A stretch of 64,000 nucleotides of DNA from Thalassomonas viridans (GTDB lineage Bacteria > Pseudomonadota > Gammaproteobacteria > Enterobacterales > Alteromonadaceae). Positions within the stretch are counted from its first letter, which is position 1. Each line of letters starts with the position of its first letter. Shown here one piece after another: positions 55,574-64,000 of the stretch. Both the position numbers and the translations under genes were made by a program. The stretch covers positions 434,001 to 498,000 of the forward strand of contig NZ_CP059734.1 of assembly GCF_000948985.2 (NCBI RefSeq), given 5' to 3'. A model generated the notes under the pieces. It saw only the letters and a list, made by a program, of their open reading frames with translations, did no database searches and was not told the origin of the DNA.

Positions 55574-58500
55574 ATGATTATGCAACACCTCGAACATCCG
55601 ACCCTGGCTTCAGGCGCGCAGCAGCGCCTGGTGGTTATGGAGCAAATGCACGGTCCTTCAAGCTCCTATAATATGCCGGTGGGCATCATCAATATCAGGG
55701 GAGACCTTGATATTGTCTGCCTCAACCTGGCGGTAAAACAATTGCTGCAGCGCCATCAGACCCTGACATCCAGCTTTACCCTGGACGGCGGCGAGTTTGT
55801 GGTTGACTATAGCGGGCAACTTGAAGTTGAAATCGAGCTGGTGAAGCAGTTACAGCCCCTGGATGACAGGGAAAGAGATGCGGTGATCAAGCGTGAATGC
55901 CGGCGCGTATTCACCCTGTCCCGGGCGCCCCTGTTCCACCTGTCGCTGCTAAAACGTTCGGAGCAGCGTTATACCTTACTGGTTGCCATGCACCATATAG
56001 TGACGGATGGCTGGTCGTCCGGGGTGATCATTGCCGATTTGGTTGAATTATACAACGGGGCGTATGAACGGCGTTCCCCCCGCCTGGCGCCCTTGCCGAT
56101 AACCTTTGATGCATATGTCAAAGAGCAACAAAACTGGCTGCAAACCCCTGAATTTTCCCGCCAGCAGGCCTTTTGGCGCGCCGAGCTCGCCGATTACCAG
56201 GGATATATAGATCTGCCCGGCTGTTATGAAACCAGGCAGGAGCACCCCCCGCAGCTGGCTAAAGGTTTTCTTTCGCCGGGACTGACCCAAAGGGTCCGGC
56301 GCTTTTGTACGGAAAACAAAGTCACCCCCTTTGTTTTTCTGTTAAGCGTTTTTAAACTGCTGGTTTCGCGCTTAAGCGGCCAGCAGGATCTGGTCGTAGG
56401 TACACCGAATGCCGGCCGGGAAGATCCCAGGTTACAAAACATGGTGGGGTATTTTATTAACCACCTGCCGCTGCGCAGCCATGTCTCGCCCGAGCTCTCT
56501 TTTGCCGGTTTTGTCCGGCGTTTAAAGCAAACGACGCAGCAGGCCATAGCGCATCAGGATATTCCCTTTGAGGAGGTCCTTAAGGCGGTTAACCCCCCGC
56601 GTATCGCCGATCGTACGCCCCTGTTTAATGTGTATTTCAATTACCAGAACGAGCTAAACCCGGCGCTTGATTTTAGCGGGGCGCAAATCCAGAGCATGAC
56701 CATGACAGAGGTGGCGTCAAACTTTGATCTGACCTTTTATGTGCATAACAGCGGCAGCAGCCTGGCGTTAAGCTGTGCCTATAAGCAGGCATTGTTTTCC
56801 ATGGCAAAAATGGAAAGGTTGCTGGCTTCCTTCCAGTACCTGCTGGAGCAGGTGATTGCCGAGCCGGATGCCAGCCTGGCCGGCTACTCGATCCAGCAGG
56901 AGGCAATAAGAGCCGCGGCGCGGCCGTTTGCGGGGCAGCAGGAGGGGGCGGAATCCGTCCAGTCGATGATCTTTAAACGTCCGCCACAGCAAATGCTGTC
57001 GCCGGCGGTAATAGATGCCGAGAGGGTGCTCAGCTATCAAACCCTGCTTGACTACAGCAAGTATTACGGCGCCAGGTTGAAAGTGCTGGCGCCGGACTAT
57101 AGCCGTCCCGTGGTGATCCTGGCAGAGAAAAACTGCGCTCTGGTGGTGGCTATGCTGGCGGTCCTGCTCAGCGGCCATACCTTTGTCATGATGCCGTCGA
57201 ACCTGCATCCGCAAAGGCGCTCACAGCAAATCGGCCAGGTGCGGCCCCAGGTGGTTTTATCCGCCGCCGGACAGGTTTTCAGCGACCCCGGTATTCAGGT
57301 GCTTGCCCTGGAGTTGCAGGCAAAGCTGGCCCTTGAGGGACAAGGTTATCAGGACGAAGATTTTTGCTGGCAGACGCAAGCACGGCAACCGGGTTACCTG
57401 AGTTTTACCAGCGGCAGTGAAGGGGAGCCGAAAATGGTGGCGGCGACCTCAGATTCCTGGCTGCGGGCCTTTCCCTGGTTTAACCGGGAGTTCTCTCTCG
57501 GGGCCGGGGACAGCGCCTCCGTATTAAGCGGTATCGGCCACGATCCCCTGCACCGGGATATTTTACTCACCCTTTGCCGGGGAGCCAGCGTTTGCCTGCC
57601 CCGGGAGCAGGATATGAGCCCCTTTGCCATGGGGAGCTGGCTGGAAGAAAATAAGATTGCCGTGGTCAACATGACCCCTAGTCTCGCCAAATTGCTGTTA
57701 ACCGGCGCATCCGGGCAGATCGAATCGGTCAAACAGGTGTTTTTTGGCGGCGAACCCCTGTCCGCCGAAACCGCCGCCGGCATAAATGCCTTGTTTCCCA
57801 ATGCCCGGCTAACCAATTTGTACGGTACGACGGAAACCCAGCAGTCCTTGTGTTATTACCCTATCGGGGAAGCCGACCTGCACAAGCAGGCATGGATACC
57901 GGCGGGACGTGCCAATATCGACACTTGCCTGGCCGTGGTTGACGCGAACGGCCGTCCCTGCGGTTATGATGAAATAGGGGAGGTGGTTTTCAGCGGCCCG
58001 CTGTTATCTTCCGGATACCATAACGATGCCCGGCTGACGGCGCAAAAGTACCGGGCTTTGGGGACTCAGACAGCTTCTTACCATACCGGTGATCTCGGCA
58101 GGATAGACAGCAAGGGGAATCTGCATCTGCTCGGCCGTAACGATCGCCAGGTCTCGGTTAACGGCTTCAGGGTCGAGCTGGGGGAGATCGAAAAAATCCT
58201 GTGTCAATTGCCCGATGTCAGGGAGGCTAAGGTGCTGTGGCGGCGCAGCCGGGATACCCATGAGCTGCGGGCCTTTGTTTTAGGCCGCAGTGAAGGAGTC
58301 AGGGAGCAGTTACAGCGCCGGTTGCCGGATTATTGCGTGCCTGCCTCCATTGTCCGGGTGACGCAATGGCCGTTAACGGCTAACGGCAAACTCGATCGCC
58401 GGGCGTTACTGGCCCTGCCGGCGGAAGCCGCAGTCCCGCAACAGGATGTTGTTGCGCCGCAGGGGGAGGTTGAAACCTTCCTGGCACAGCTTTGGTGTGA

Positions 58501-58750
58501 AGTCCTTGACTGCCGGCAGGTGTGTTGCAGGCAAAACTTTTACGAGCTTGGCGGGCAATCATTGCAGCTTGCCCGGATCACGGGAGAAATCCACCAAAAA
58601 TTTAACCTTGAAATCTCGTTTGCCGACTTTTACGAGCATGCCAGTATTCAAGACCTGGCGGCGCTGATCAATAACAGAAAGGGCCATCAGAGCCGGGAGA
58701 CAGCTCCCGTACAGGCGGCCCCGGGCGGCAAAAAAGCCTTTTTTATATGA
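55574..58750 (+). CDS. NRPS, 1058 aa: C-A-PCP with Lys2-like A domain
   Basis: A single module. C at about 55600-56880 with HHIVTDG. A at about 56960-58430: a3 is unusually FTSGSEGEPK, a4 IGHDPLHRDILL, a5 NLYGTTETQQSLCY, a8 RNDRQVSVNGFRVELGE, a10 LTANGKLDRR. The a4/a5 forms match those of fungal alpha-aminoadipate reductase (Lys2) and related A domains, and the code read by eye, D-P-R-N-F-G-L-Q-S, shares D-P-R-x-F with the Lys2 code as I recall it. PCP at about 58450-58660 with YELGGQSLQL. There is no reductase domain, so the acid is loaded and condensed rather than reduced. Substrate may be alpha-aminoadipate or a similar acid (inference). Start at 55574 or the in-frame ATG at 55580; ribosome site weak. 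Confidence 0.93.
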   Translation: MIMQHLEHPTLASGAQQRLVVMEQMHGPSSSYNMPVGIINIRGDLDIVCLNLAVKQLLQRHQTLTSSFTLDGGEFVVDYSGQLEVEIELVKQLQPLDDRERDAVIKRECRRVFTLSRAPLFHLSLLKRSEQRYTLLVAMHHIVTDGWSSGVIIADLVELYNGAYERRSPRLAPLPITFDAYVKEQQNWLQTPEFSRQQAFWRAELADYQGYIDLPGCYETRQEHPPQLAKGFLSPGLTQRVRRFCTENKVTPFVFLLSVFKLLVSRLSGQQDLVVGTPNAGREDPRLQNMVGYFINHLPLRSHVSPELSFAGFVRRLKQTTQQAIAHQDIPFEEVLKAVNPPRIADRTPLFNVYFNYQNELNPALDFSGAQIQSMTMTEVASNFDLTFYVHNSGSSLALSCAYKQALFSMAKMERLLASFQYLLEQVIAEPDASLAGYSIQQEAIRAAARPFAGQQEGAESVQSMIFKRPPQQMLSPAVIDAERVLSYQTLLDYSKYYGARLKVLAPDYSRPVVILAEKNCALVVAMLAVLLSGHTFVMMPSNLHPQRRSQQIGQVRPQVVLSAAGQVFSDPGIQVLALELQAKLALEGQGYQDEDFCWQTQARQPGYLSFTSGSEGEPKMVAATSDSWLRAFPWFNREFSLGAGDSASVLSGIGHDPLHRDILLTLCRGASVCLPREQDMSPFAMGSWLEENKIAVVNMTPSLAKLLLTGASGQIESVKQVFFGGEPLSAETAAGINALFPNARLTNLYGTTETQQSLCYYPIGEADLHKQAWIPAGRANIDTCLAVVDANGRPCGYDEIGEVVFSGPLLSSGYHNDARLTAQKYRALGTQTASYHTGDLGRIDSKGNLHLLGRNDRQVSVNGFRVELGEIEKILCQLPDVREAKVLWRRSRDTHELRAFVLGRSEGVREQLQRRLPDYCVPASIVRVTQWPLTANGKLDRRALLALPAEAAVPQQDVVAPQGEVETFLAQLWCEVLDCRQVCCRQNFYELGGQSLQLARITGEIHQKFNLEISFADFYEHASIQDLAALINNRKGHQSRETAPVQAAPGGKKAFFI

Positions 58751-58761
58751 TATGCGCCTTA

Positions 58762-58785
58762 GCCGGGCCGGGAGCGGCGTTTTTT
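58762..58785 (+). terminator. Possible weak terminator after the C-A-PCP gene
   Basis: GCCG (58762-58765) and CGGC (58775-58778) form a short GC stem followed by G and six T (58780-58785). The stem is only 4-5 bp, so termination may be partial. The next NRPS starts about 250 bp later. Confidence 0.3.
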
Positions 58786-59037
58786 GCAACCGAACTGCCG
58801 GAGCGGCGAAGGGCTGCACTTAGCTCCCTTGCCCGCGGGAGGTGTTGTCCGGGGCTGGTCCATAAAAAGAAAAGCTTGGCTGCCCATCCCTGAGACAAGG
58901 GCGCATAAGGGGCCGGCGTTATGGCTAAGAGCCGCCCCTTGCTTTATTAATTATTATTTGTTCCGAACCGTCGAAAACCCTCGTGTGACGGATTCGGACC
59001 AGCTGTAGCATGGTACCCGGTACCAAAGGAATATTTT

Positions 59038-62000
59038 ATGAATTTTGACGCTTTGCTCGACTATTGCCTTAAGCACAATATCGGGCTGTCTATAGAAAAC
59101 CAACAGTTGAAAATTCAGTGTGAAGATGAGCAATATACCCGGGAATTGATCGCTGCCCTGCAGGCGCATAAAAGCCGGCTGATGGCTTTTTTAAGCGAAT
59201 CGCAGGCGCCGGTGCAAACCTATGATGCCGAACTCGGGGCCCCCACCACTTTTATCCAGCAACGTTTCTGGCTGCTGGAGCAGCTCTATGAGCTGGCGCC
59301 GGCCTATCATCTAAGTAAAAGCTACCGGCTAAACGGCGCCATAGAAGCCGGGCATATCCTGGCAGCCATGGCGCATGTGGTTGAAAAACATCCGAGCCTG
59401 CGCACTACCTATGCAATGGTTGACGGCCAGTTGCGCCAGTTTATCCGCACCGGCAACCTGGAGGTGGATGTACATGACATGCAGGGGCGGTCCGCCCGGG
59501 AAATCCGGGATTATTGCAACAGGGAGATAGATAAGCCCTTCGATCTGGAACAGGACCTGATGATACGCTTTTCCCTGCTCACCCTGGCGCCGGACCAGTA
59601 CCAGCTGCTCCTGGTGGTGCATCATATCGCCTGCGACGGCTCGTCGTTAACCCTGGTGATGGAAGACCTGGTACAAGCCTGCCTACGCCTGGGCCGGGGA
59701 CAGGAGCTGGCTGTTGAGCCTTTACCCGCCCGTTATATTGATTTTGCCGCCCGCCAGCACCACAGGCACAGCCAGCAGGGGTTTGCGCCTGAGCTCGATT
59801 ATTGGCAAGAGCGGCTCGCCGGCGCCCCCGGCGTGCATGCTTTGCCCCTTGACCGGCCCCGGGATCCCGGTAGCGCCAATCCCGGCGCTGTGTTAGTCCG
59901 GCGCACAGACGGCCAAACCTTACACCGGCTGCGGGCCTTTTGCCAGGACAGCCAGGCCACCCTGTTTAATTTCAGCCATGCCCTCTACAGCCTGTTCCTG
60001 GCCAAATACAGCAAGGAAACCGACATCGTGCTCGGCACTCCGGTACTCGATCGCAGCGAGGCCAAATACCAGAAAGTGGTTGGCCTGTTTATCGATAACC
60101 TGATCCTGCGTTGCCGCCCGGACATGTCCCTGTCCTTTGGTGACTGGTTAAGCCGCTGCCGGCAGCAGTTTATGGCGGATCTGGAGCATCAGCGGGTGCC
60201 GTTTGAGCTGATTGCCCGCTCCCTGGCGGATGAAGCCAGCCAGGAGTATAACCCTGTGTTTCAGCTGATGCTGGTGGTGCAGAACCTGCAGCCCGGCCTG
60301 CCCCGGTTGCCGGGCATTAGCCTTAGCGAACAGACATTAAAAGAACCGGCCGCCAAACTCGATTTAACCCTGAATGTCATCGACGGCGGCGACTTCATTG
60401 ATTTTCGGTGGGAATACAATGCCGCCCTGTTTGAGCACGGCACCATCACGGCGATGGCAGAGCAGATGGCGGCCCTGCTGGAGCAGTGCCTGGCCACGCC
60501 GCAGCAGGCGATGAGCGCCCTGACGGCCTTAACCCGGGCGCAGTCGGCCCAATTGGCCCGGTGGAACCAGACCGAAGCGGCTTTTGAGCGCCAGCTGTGC
60601 CTGCACCAGACGTTTGAGCTTGTGGCGAAAAAGCAGCCGGGGAATACCGCCGTGCGTTTCGGCGACAAGGTCCTGAGCTATGGCGAACTCAATGCCCGCG
60701 CCAACCGCCTGGCCCGCTACCTGGTGTCGCAGGGGGCCGGGCCGGATCAGCGCATAGGGATGATGCTGGAGCGCTCGCTGGATATGGTGGTGGCCCTGCT
60801 GGGGATTTTAAAAGCCGGGGCGGCCTATGTGCCGTTAGATCCCGCCTACCCGGTGGGCCGCCTGGCCTACATGGTGCGCGACAGCAAGCCGCTGCTGGTG
60901 CTGAGCCAGCAGGCATTGCGGGACATCTTGCCCCGGGACAATGGCTGTCCCGTGCTGGCGCTGGACGCGCTTGAGCTGGCGTCATGGGGGGACAGCGACG
61001 GGGCCTGTACCGGCGTGACCAGCAATAACCTCGCCTATATGATTTATACCTCAGGTTCTACCGGACAGCCCAAAGGGGTGATGATAGAACACCTGGGGGT
61101 GGTTAACCTCTTTGCCAGCCTCAGCCGTACCCGGCCGGTCAAGCCGCAGCAGCCGGAGGTGTGGCTGGCATCCACCAGCATCAGTTTTGATATTTCCGTG
61201 CTGGAGCTGTTCTGGAGCCTGAGCCGGGGAGCCGAAGTGGTGCTGCAGGCCGAGCGGACCACGGCCTTGCCTGCTTTGGGGCGCGACAGTAAACTGGGCA
61301 TGAGCCTGTTTTTCTTTTCTTCTGATGCCGAGGCCGAGGAGCCCTACAACCTCTTGTTCAAAGGGGCGGAATTTGCCGACCAGCATGGCTTTGAAGCCAT
61401 CTGGGTACCGGAAAGGCATTTTCATCAATTTGGCGGTATTTTCCCCAATGCCGCCGTTGCCGGGGCGGCGGTCGCCGCCTTAACCCAAAATGTGGCGATA
61501 CGCGCCGGCAGCGTGGTGTTGCCGTTACACGATCCTATCCGGGTGGCGGAAGAGTGGGCGATGATAGACAAAATGTCCGGCGGGCGCGTCGGGCTCTCCG
61601 TTGCCCCGGGCTGGCACCCCAATGATTTTGTGCTGGCGCCGCAGCAGTACGGGCAGCGCCGTGACGTGGTGAACAAAAGCCTGGCGGAAATTAACACCTT
61701 GTGGCAAGGGGGGCAAGTCAGCCGCAGTAACGGCACCGGCGCCCGGGTGCCGGTGAGCATTTTTCCTAAACCCGTGCAGGCTGAACTGCCCGTCTGGGTC
61801 ACCATAGCAAAAAATCCGGAGGCCTTCCGTTATGCCGGCGAACAGGGGTTTAATATCCTGACCCACCTGCTGGGCCAGTCCTTTGAAGAGCTGGAGGCGC
61901 GTATCGCCCTTTACCGCCAGGCCCGTAAAGACAGCGGCCTGGATCCGGATACCGGCAAGATCACCCTGATGATCCACAGTTTTGTGTCGGATGATATCGC

Positions 62001-64000
62001 TTATGTAAAACAGCATGCCGGTACGCCCTTCAGGGAGTATTTACGCAATTCCGTCGACCTGCTTAAGCCTATTGCCCGGGAGTCGGGACTGGATCTGGAT
62101 AAGGCGGATAATATGGACACTATCCTCGACGCCGCCTTTAGCCGTTATTTTAATGACTACAGCCTGATAGGCACGCCACAAAGCTGTTTGGGCACATTAC
62201 AGCGCCTGCATGCCCTGGGGGTGGATGAAATCGCCTGCCTGGTGGACTTCGGCATTGCCGGGGATATTGTCCTGGCGAACCTGCCCTACCTGAATCAGCT
62301 GCAGCAGCAGTTTAACTGCCGCGCCGCCCAGCTGAATTACCTGCACCGGGCCCGGGGCCGCAGTGAAGACGATCTGACGCTGATCGGCAAACACGGTATC
62401 AACCATGTGCAGATGACGCCTTCGTATATCAAGGAAATGGCGGCCACTGCCCTGGGACGCGAGGCCCTGGCCCGGGTGGATTGTCTGCTGGTGGGGGGGG
62501 AGGCGGTGTCCGCCGATCTCTCGGCCCGGCTGTGCGAGGCGGTTGGCGGCGAGGTCTATAATGTTTACGGGCCGACGGAAACCACCATCTGGTCGGCGAT
62601 CAGGCAACTCAGGGGAGACGCCTATATCGGCGGCCCCGTGGCCAATACCCAGTTTTATATCATGGACAAGCAACTGCAGCTGCAGGGGCCGGGAAGCCCG
62701 GGAGAGCTTTATATCGGCGGTCTCGGCCTGGCCAGGGGTTATTTTAACGACCAGGCAAAAACCGATGCCAGCTTTATCCGCTGGCAGGGGCAGCGGATTT
62801 ACCGTACCGGCGATCTGGCCCGCTGGCGGGAAGACGGTACCCTGGAGTATCTTGGCCGGGCGGATTTCCAGGCCAAAATCCGGGGATTCAGGATAGAACT
62901 GGAAGAAGTTGAAGCAAAAATCCGCCAGCTGCCGCGGGTCGGCGATGCGGTTGCCCGGGTGCAAAAAGATCCCCGGGGTCAGGACACCCTGGTGGCTTAT
63001 GTCGTTTTACCGGATGAAAACACCGGGCTCGATGAAGCCGCCTTTTTTACCCGGCTACAAACGGATTTGCGCGACCAGCTGGCGGACTTTATGGTGCCGG
63101 ATGCTTTTGCCCGCCTGGACCGCCTGCCGTTAACGCCGAACGGCAAACTGGACCGCAAGCAGTTGCCGCCGATTTCCCCGGCGGGCAGGCGTGAGGCGTA
63201 TGTGGCGCCGCGCAACCATATCGAACGCACCTTGTGTGAGATCTGGCAGTCGCTGTTTAACCTGGAGCAGGTGAGTATCAGGGACAACTTCTATGCCCTG
63301 GGGGGGCACTCCCTGACGGCTACCCGTTTGCATGCCAGGATCAGGGAAACGCTGGCGGTGGACCTGTCGCTGCGGGAAATGTTTATGACCCAATCGCTGG
63401 CAGAGCTGGCGCAGGTTGTTGCCGCGGCGGGAGAGGGGGATGAAAGCGAAATCATCCCGGTGGAGCGCGGGGAACAGATGCCCCTTTCGTATGGGCAAAA
63501 ACGCCTGTGGTTTATTGACCAGCTTGACCATGCCAGCGCCCAGTATAACGAATTTATCGCCCTGAAACTAAGCGGCGGGCTGGATCTGGATGCGGTGGCA
63601 AAAAGCTTTTCTGCCCTGCTCGGACGCCATGAAATTTTAAGAACCAGCTACCACAGCGACGAGCAGGGACTGGGCTATCAGGTCATCGGGGAGCACAGGG
63701 ACTTCAGCCCGGTGTTACTCGATGTCAGCGGCGCTGGGGATCCCCGCCTGGCGGTTGATGAGCTGCTGGAAAAAGAAGTCCGCCGGCCCTTTGACCTGAG
63801 CCGGGATCTGATGCTTAGGGTGACTGTGGTCAGGGTGGCCCAGGACGAACATGTGCTTTTGATCACCTTGCACCATATCGCCTCTGACGGCTGGTCTCGT
63901 ACAGTGTTAAAGCGGGATTTTGCCGCCTTTTATCAGCATTTTACTCTGGGGCAGGCACTGCCTGAACCCTTGACGGTGCAATTTGCCGATTATGCCGCCT
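59038..64000 (+). CDS. NRPS, 3'-partial: TubC-type docking-C-A[luciferase-like monooxygenase]-PCP-C...
   Basis: ATG at 59038 with AAAGGA 7 nt upstream; the frame stays open to base 64000. Residues 1-52 (ALLDYCLKHNIGLSIENQQL) resemble a TubC N-terminal docking domain. C 59240-60510 with HHIACDG; A N-part 60570-61280 (YTSGSTGQPKG, a4 FDISVLE); luciferase-like monooxygenase 61285-62320; A C-part 62330-63160 (a5 NVYGPTE, a8 KIRGFRIELEE, a10 LTPNGKLDRK); PCP 63200-63420 (YALGGHSLTA); second C from 63460, cut off by the window after HHIASDG. Code by eye D-I-L-Q-L-G-V-I-W is one residue from the published glycine code D-I-L-Q-L-G-L-I-W, so glycine is predicted with fair confidence. The monooxygenase may hydroxylate that glycine. 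Further modules must follow beyond the window. Confidence 0.95.
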   Translation, partial: MNFDALLDYCLKHNIGLSIENQQLKIQCEDEQYTRELIAALQAHKSRLMAFLSESQAPVQTYDAELGAPTTFIQQRFWLLEQLYELAPAYHLSKSYRLNGAIEAGHILAAMAHVVEKHPSLRTTYAMVDGQLRQFIRTGNLEVDVHDMQGRSAREIRDYCNREIDKPFDLEQDLMIRFSLLTLAPDQYQLLLVVHHIACDGSSLTLVMEDLVQACLRLGRGQELAVEPLPARYIDFAARQHHRHSQQGFAPELDYWQERLAGAPGVHALPLDRPRDPGSANPGAVLVRRTDGQTLHRLRAFCQDSQATLFNFSHALYSLFLAKYSKETDIVLGTPVLDRSEAKYQKVVGLFIDNLILRCRPDMSLSFGDWLSRCRQQFMADLEHQRVPFELIARSLADEASQEYNPVFQLMLVVQNLQPGLPRLPGISLSEQTLKEPAAKLDLTLNVIDGGDFIDFRWEYNAALFEHGTITAMAEQMAALLEQCLATPQQAMSALTALTRAQSAQLARWNQTEAAFERQLCLHQTFELVAKKQPGNTAVRFGDKVLSYGELNARANRLARYLVSQGAGPDQRIGMMLERSLDMVVALLGILKAGAAYVPLDPAYPVGRLAYMVRDSKPLLVLSQQALRDILPRDNGCPVLALDALELASWGDSDGACTGVTSNNLAYMIYTSGSTGQPKGVMIEHLGVVNLFASLSRTRPVKPQQPEVWLASTSISFDISVLELFWSLSRGAEVVLQAERTTALPALGRDSKLGMSLFFFSSDAEAEEPYNLLFKGAEFADQHGFEAIWVPERHFHQFGGIFPNAAVAGAAVAALTQNVAIRAGSVVLPLHDPIRVAEEWAMIDKMSGGRVGLSVAPGWHPNDFVLAPQQYGQRRDVVNKSLAEINTLWQGGQVSRSNGTGARVPVSIFPKPVQAELPVWVTIAKNPEAFRYAGEQGFNILTHLLGQSFEELEARIALYRQARKDSGLDPDTGKITLMIHSFVSDDIAYVKQHAGTPFREYLRNSVDLLKPIARESGLDLDKADNMDTILDAAFSRYFNDYSLIGTPQSCLGTLQRLHALGVDEIACLVDFGIAGDIVLANLPYLNQLQQQFNCRAAQLNYLHRARGRSEDDLTLIGKHGINHVQMTPSYIKEMAATALGREALARVDCLLVGGEAVSADLSARLCEAVGGEVYNVYGPTETTIWSAIRQLRGDAYIGGPVANTQFYIMDKQLQLQGPGSPGELYIGGLGLARGYFNDQAKTDASFIRWQGQRIYRTGDLARWREDGTLEYLGRADFQAKIRGFRIELEEVEAKIRQLPRVGDAVARVQKDPRGQDTLVAYVVLPDENTGLDEAAFFTRLQTDLRDQLADFMVPDAFARLDRLPLTPNGKLDRKQLPPISPAGRREAYVAPRNHIERTLCEIWQSLFNLEQVSIRDNFYALGGHSLTATRLHARIRETLAVDLSLREMFMTQSLAELAQVVAAAGEGDESEIIPVERGEQMPLSYGQKRLWFIDQLDHASAQYNEFIALKLSGGLDLDAVAKSFSALLGRHEILRTSYHSDEQGLGYQVIGEHRDFSPVLLDVSGAGDPRLAVDELLEKEVRRPFDLSRDLMLRVTVVRVAQDEHVLLITLHHIASDGWSRTVLKRDFAAFYQHFTLGQALPEPLTVQFADYAA
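61285..62320 (+). other. Luciferase-like monooxygenase domain inside a glycine A domain
   Basis: About 345 residues of the FMN-dependent bacterial-luciferase-like family found in natural-product synthetases (MupA/Atu3671 type). Landmarks are GMSLFFFSSD, FEAIWVPERHFHQFGG, NVAIRAGSVVLPLHDP, VAEEWAMIDKMSGGRVGLS and APGWHPNDF. It enters after a4 and before the residue-278 strand (HVQMTPS) and a5. Insertion of a monooxygenase in a glycine A domain is known for the terminal modules of myxothiazol/melithiazol synthetases, where it leads to an amide. Here a PCP and another C domain follow, so the outcome may be a retained hydroxyglycine (inference). Confidence 0.9.

Noticed and set aside
62197..62964. 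255-aa minus-strand open frame in the last NRPS
   Set aside because: Antisense shadow of the A domain C-part; the plus frame contains all core motifs.

Overview
The window is dominated by two separate biosynthetic loci for nonribosomal peptides, with a short surface-sugar type cassette between them. The style fits a marine gammaproteobacterium of the Alteromonadales (Thalassomonas/Colwellia/Pseudoalteromonas-like). I infer this from the AmiB-like amidase, the WavE-like protein, AT-rich intergenic DNA and very large NRPS genes. The genus is not proven by anything I can see.

Locus A (1-29990, + strand) is three head-to-tail NRPS genes, the first running in from before the window. They carry at least eight modules: ...C-A-PCP-C-A-PCP // C-A-PCP-C-[AL-KR]-PCP-C-A-PCP // C-A-PCP-C-A-PCP-C-A-PCP-TE. 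Two modules are unusual. In one, a complete EctB-like diaminobutyrate aminotransferase sits inside an adenylation domain, between core motifs a5 and a6. In the other, most of the adenylation core is replaced by an acyl-ligase domain plus a ketoreductase, which suggests a hydroxy acid and an ester bond. The product is probably a (cyclo)depsipeptide containing 2,4-diaminobutyrate. The module backbones are very alike and differ mostly in the A-domain core.

Middle (30000-41497): a convergent AmiB-like cell-wall amidase; a minus-strand five-gene operon (KdsC-like HAD phosphatase, PMI-type cupin, nucleotidyltransferase-kinase fusion, AroE-like dehydrogenase, GatZ/KbaZ-like protein) that looks like an uncharacterised phosphosugar or polyol pathway; a WavE-like protein on the other strand; then about 2.6 kb of mostly non-coding DNA. 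That stretch holds a 48-residue double-glycine leader peptide gene with strong signals, an 81-residue small protein gene with a good terminator, and two copies of one 14-bp palindrome.

Locus B (41498->64000, + strand) is a lipopeptide/polyketide line with richer G+C and different codon habits: FAAL-ACP-C-A-PCP, a KS-AT-KR-ACP PKS module, a PvdQ-like acylase, a PvdE-like exporter, a C-A-PCP protein whose A domain resembles alpha-aminoadipate reductase (Lys2), and an NRPS whose glycine-type A domain contains a luciferase-like monooxygenase. The last gene runs off the window. FAAL, acylase and PvdE-like exporter together suggest a product made as a fatty-acylated precursor, exported to the periplasm and deacylated there, as for pyoverdine. 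No MbtH-like gene, epimerisation domain, transposase, tRNA, rRNA or CRISPR array is visible.
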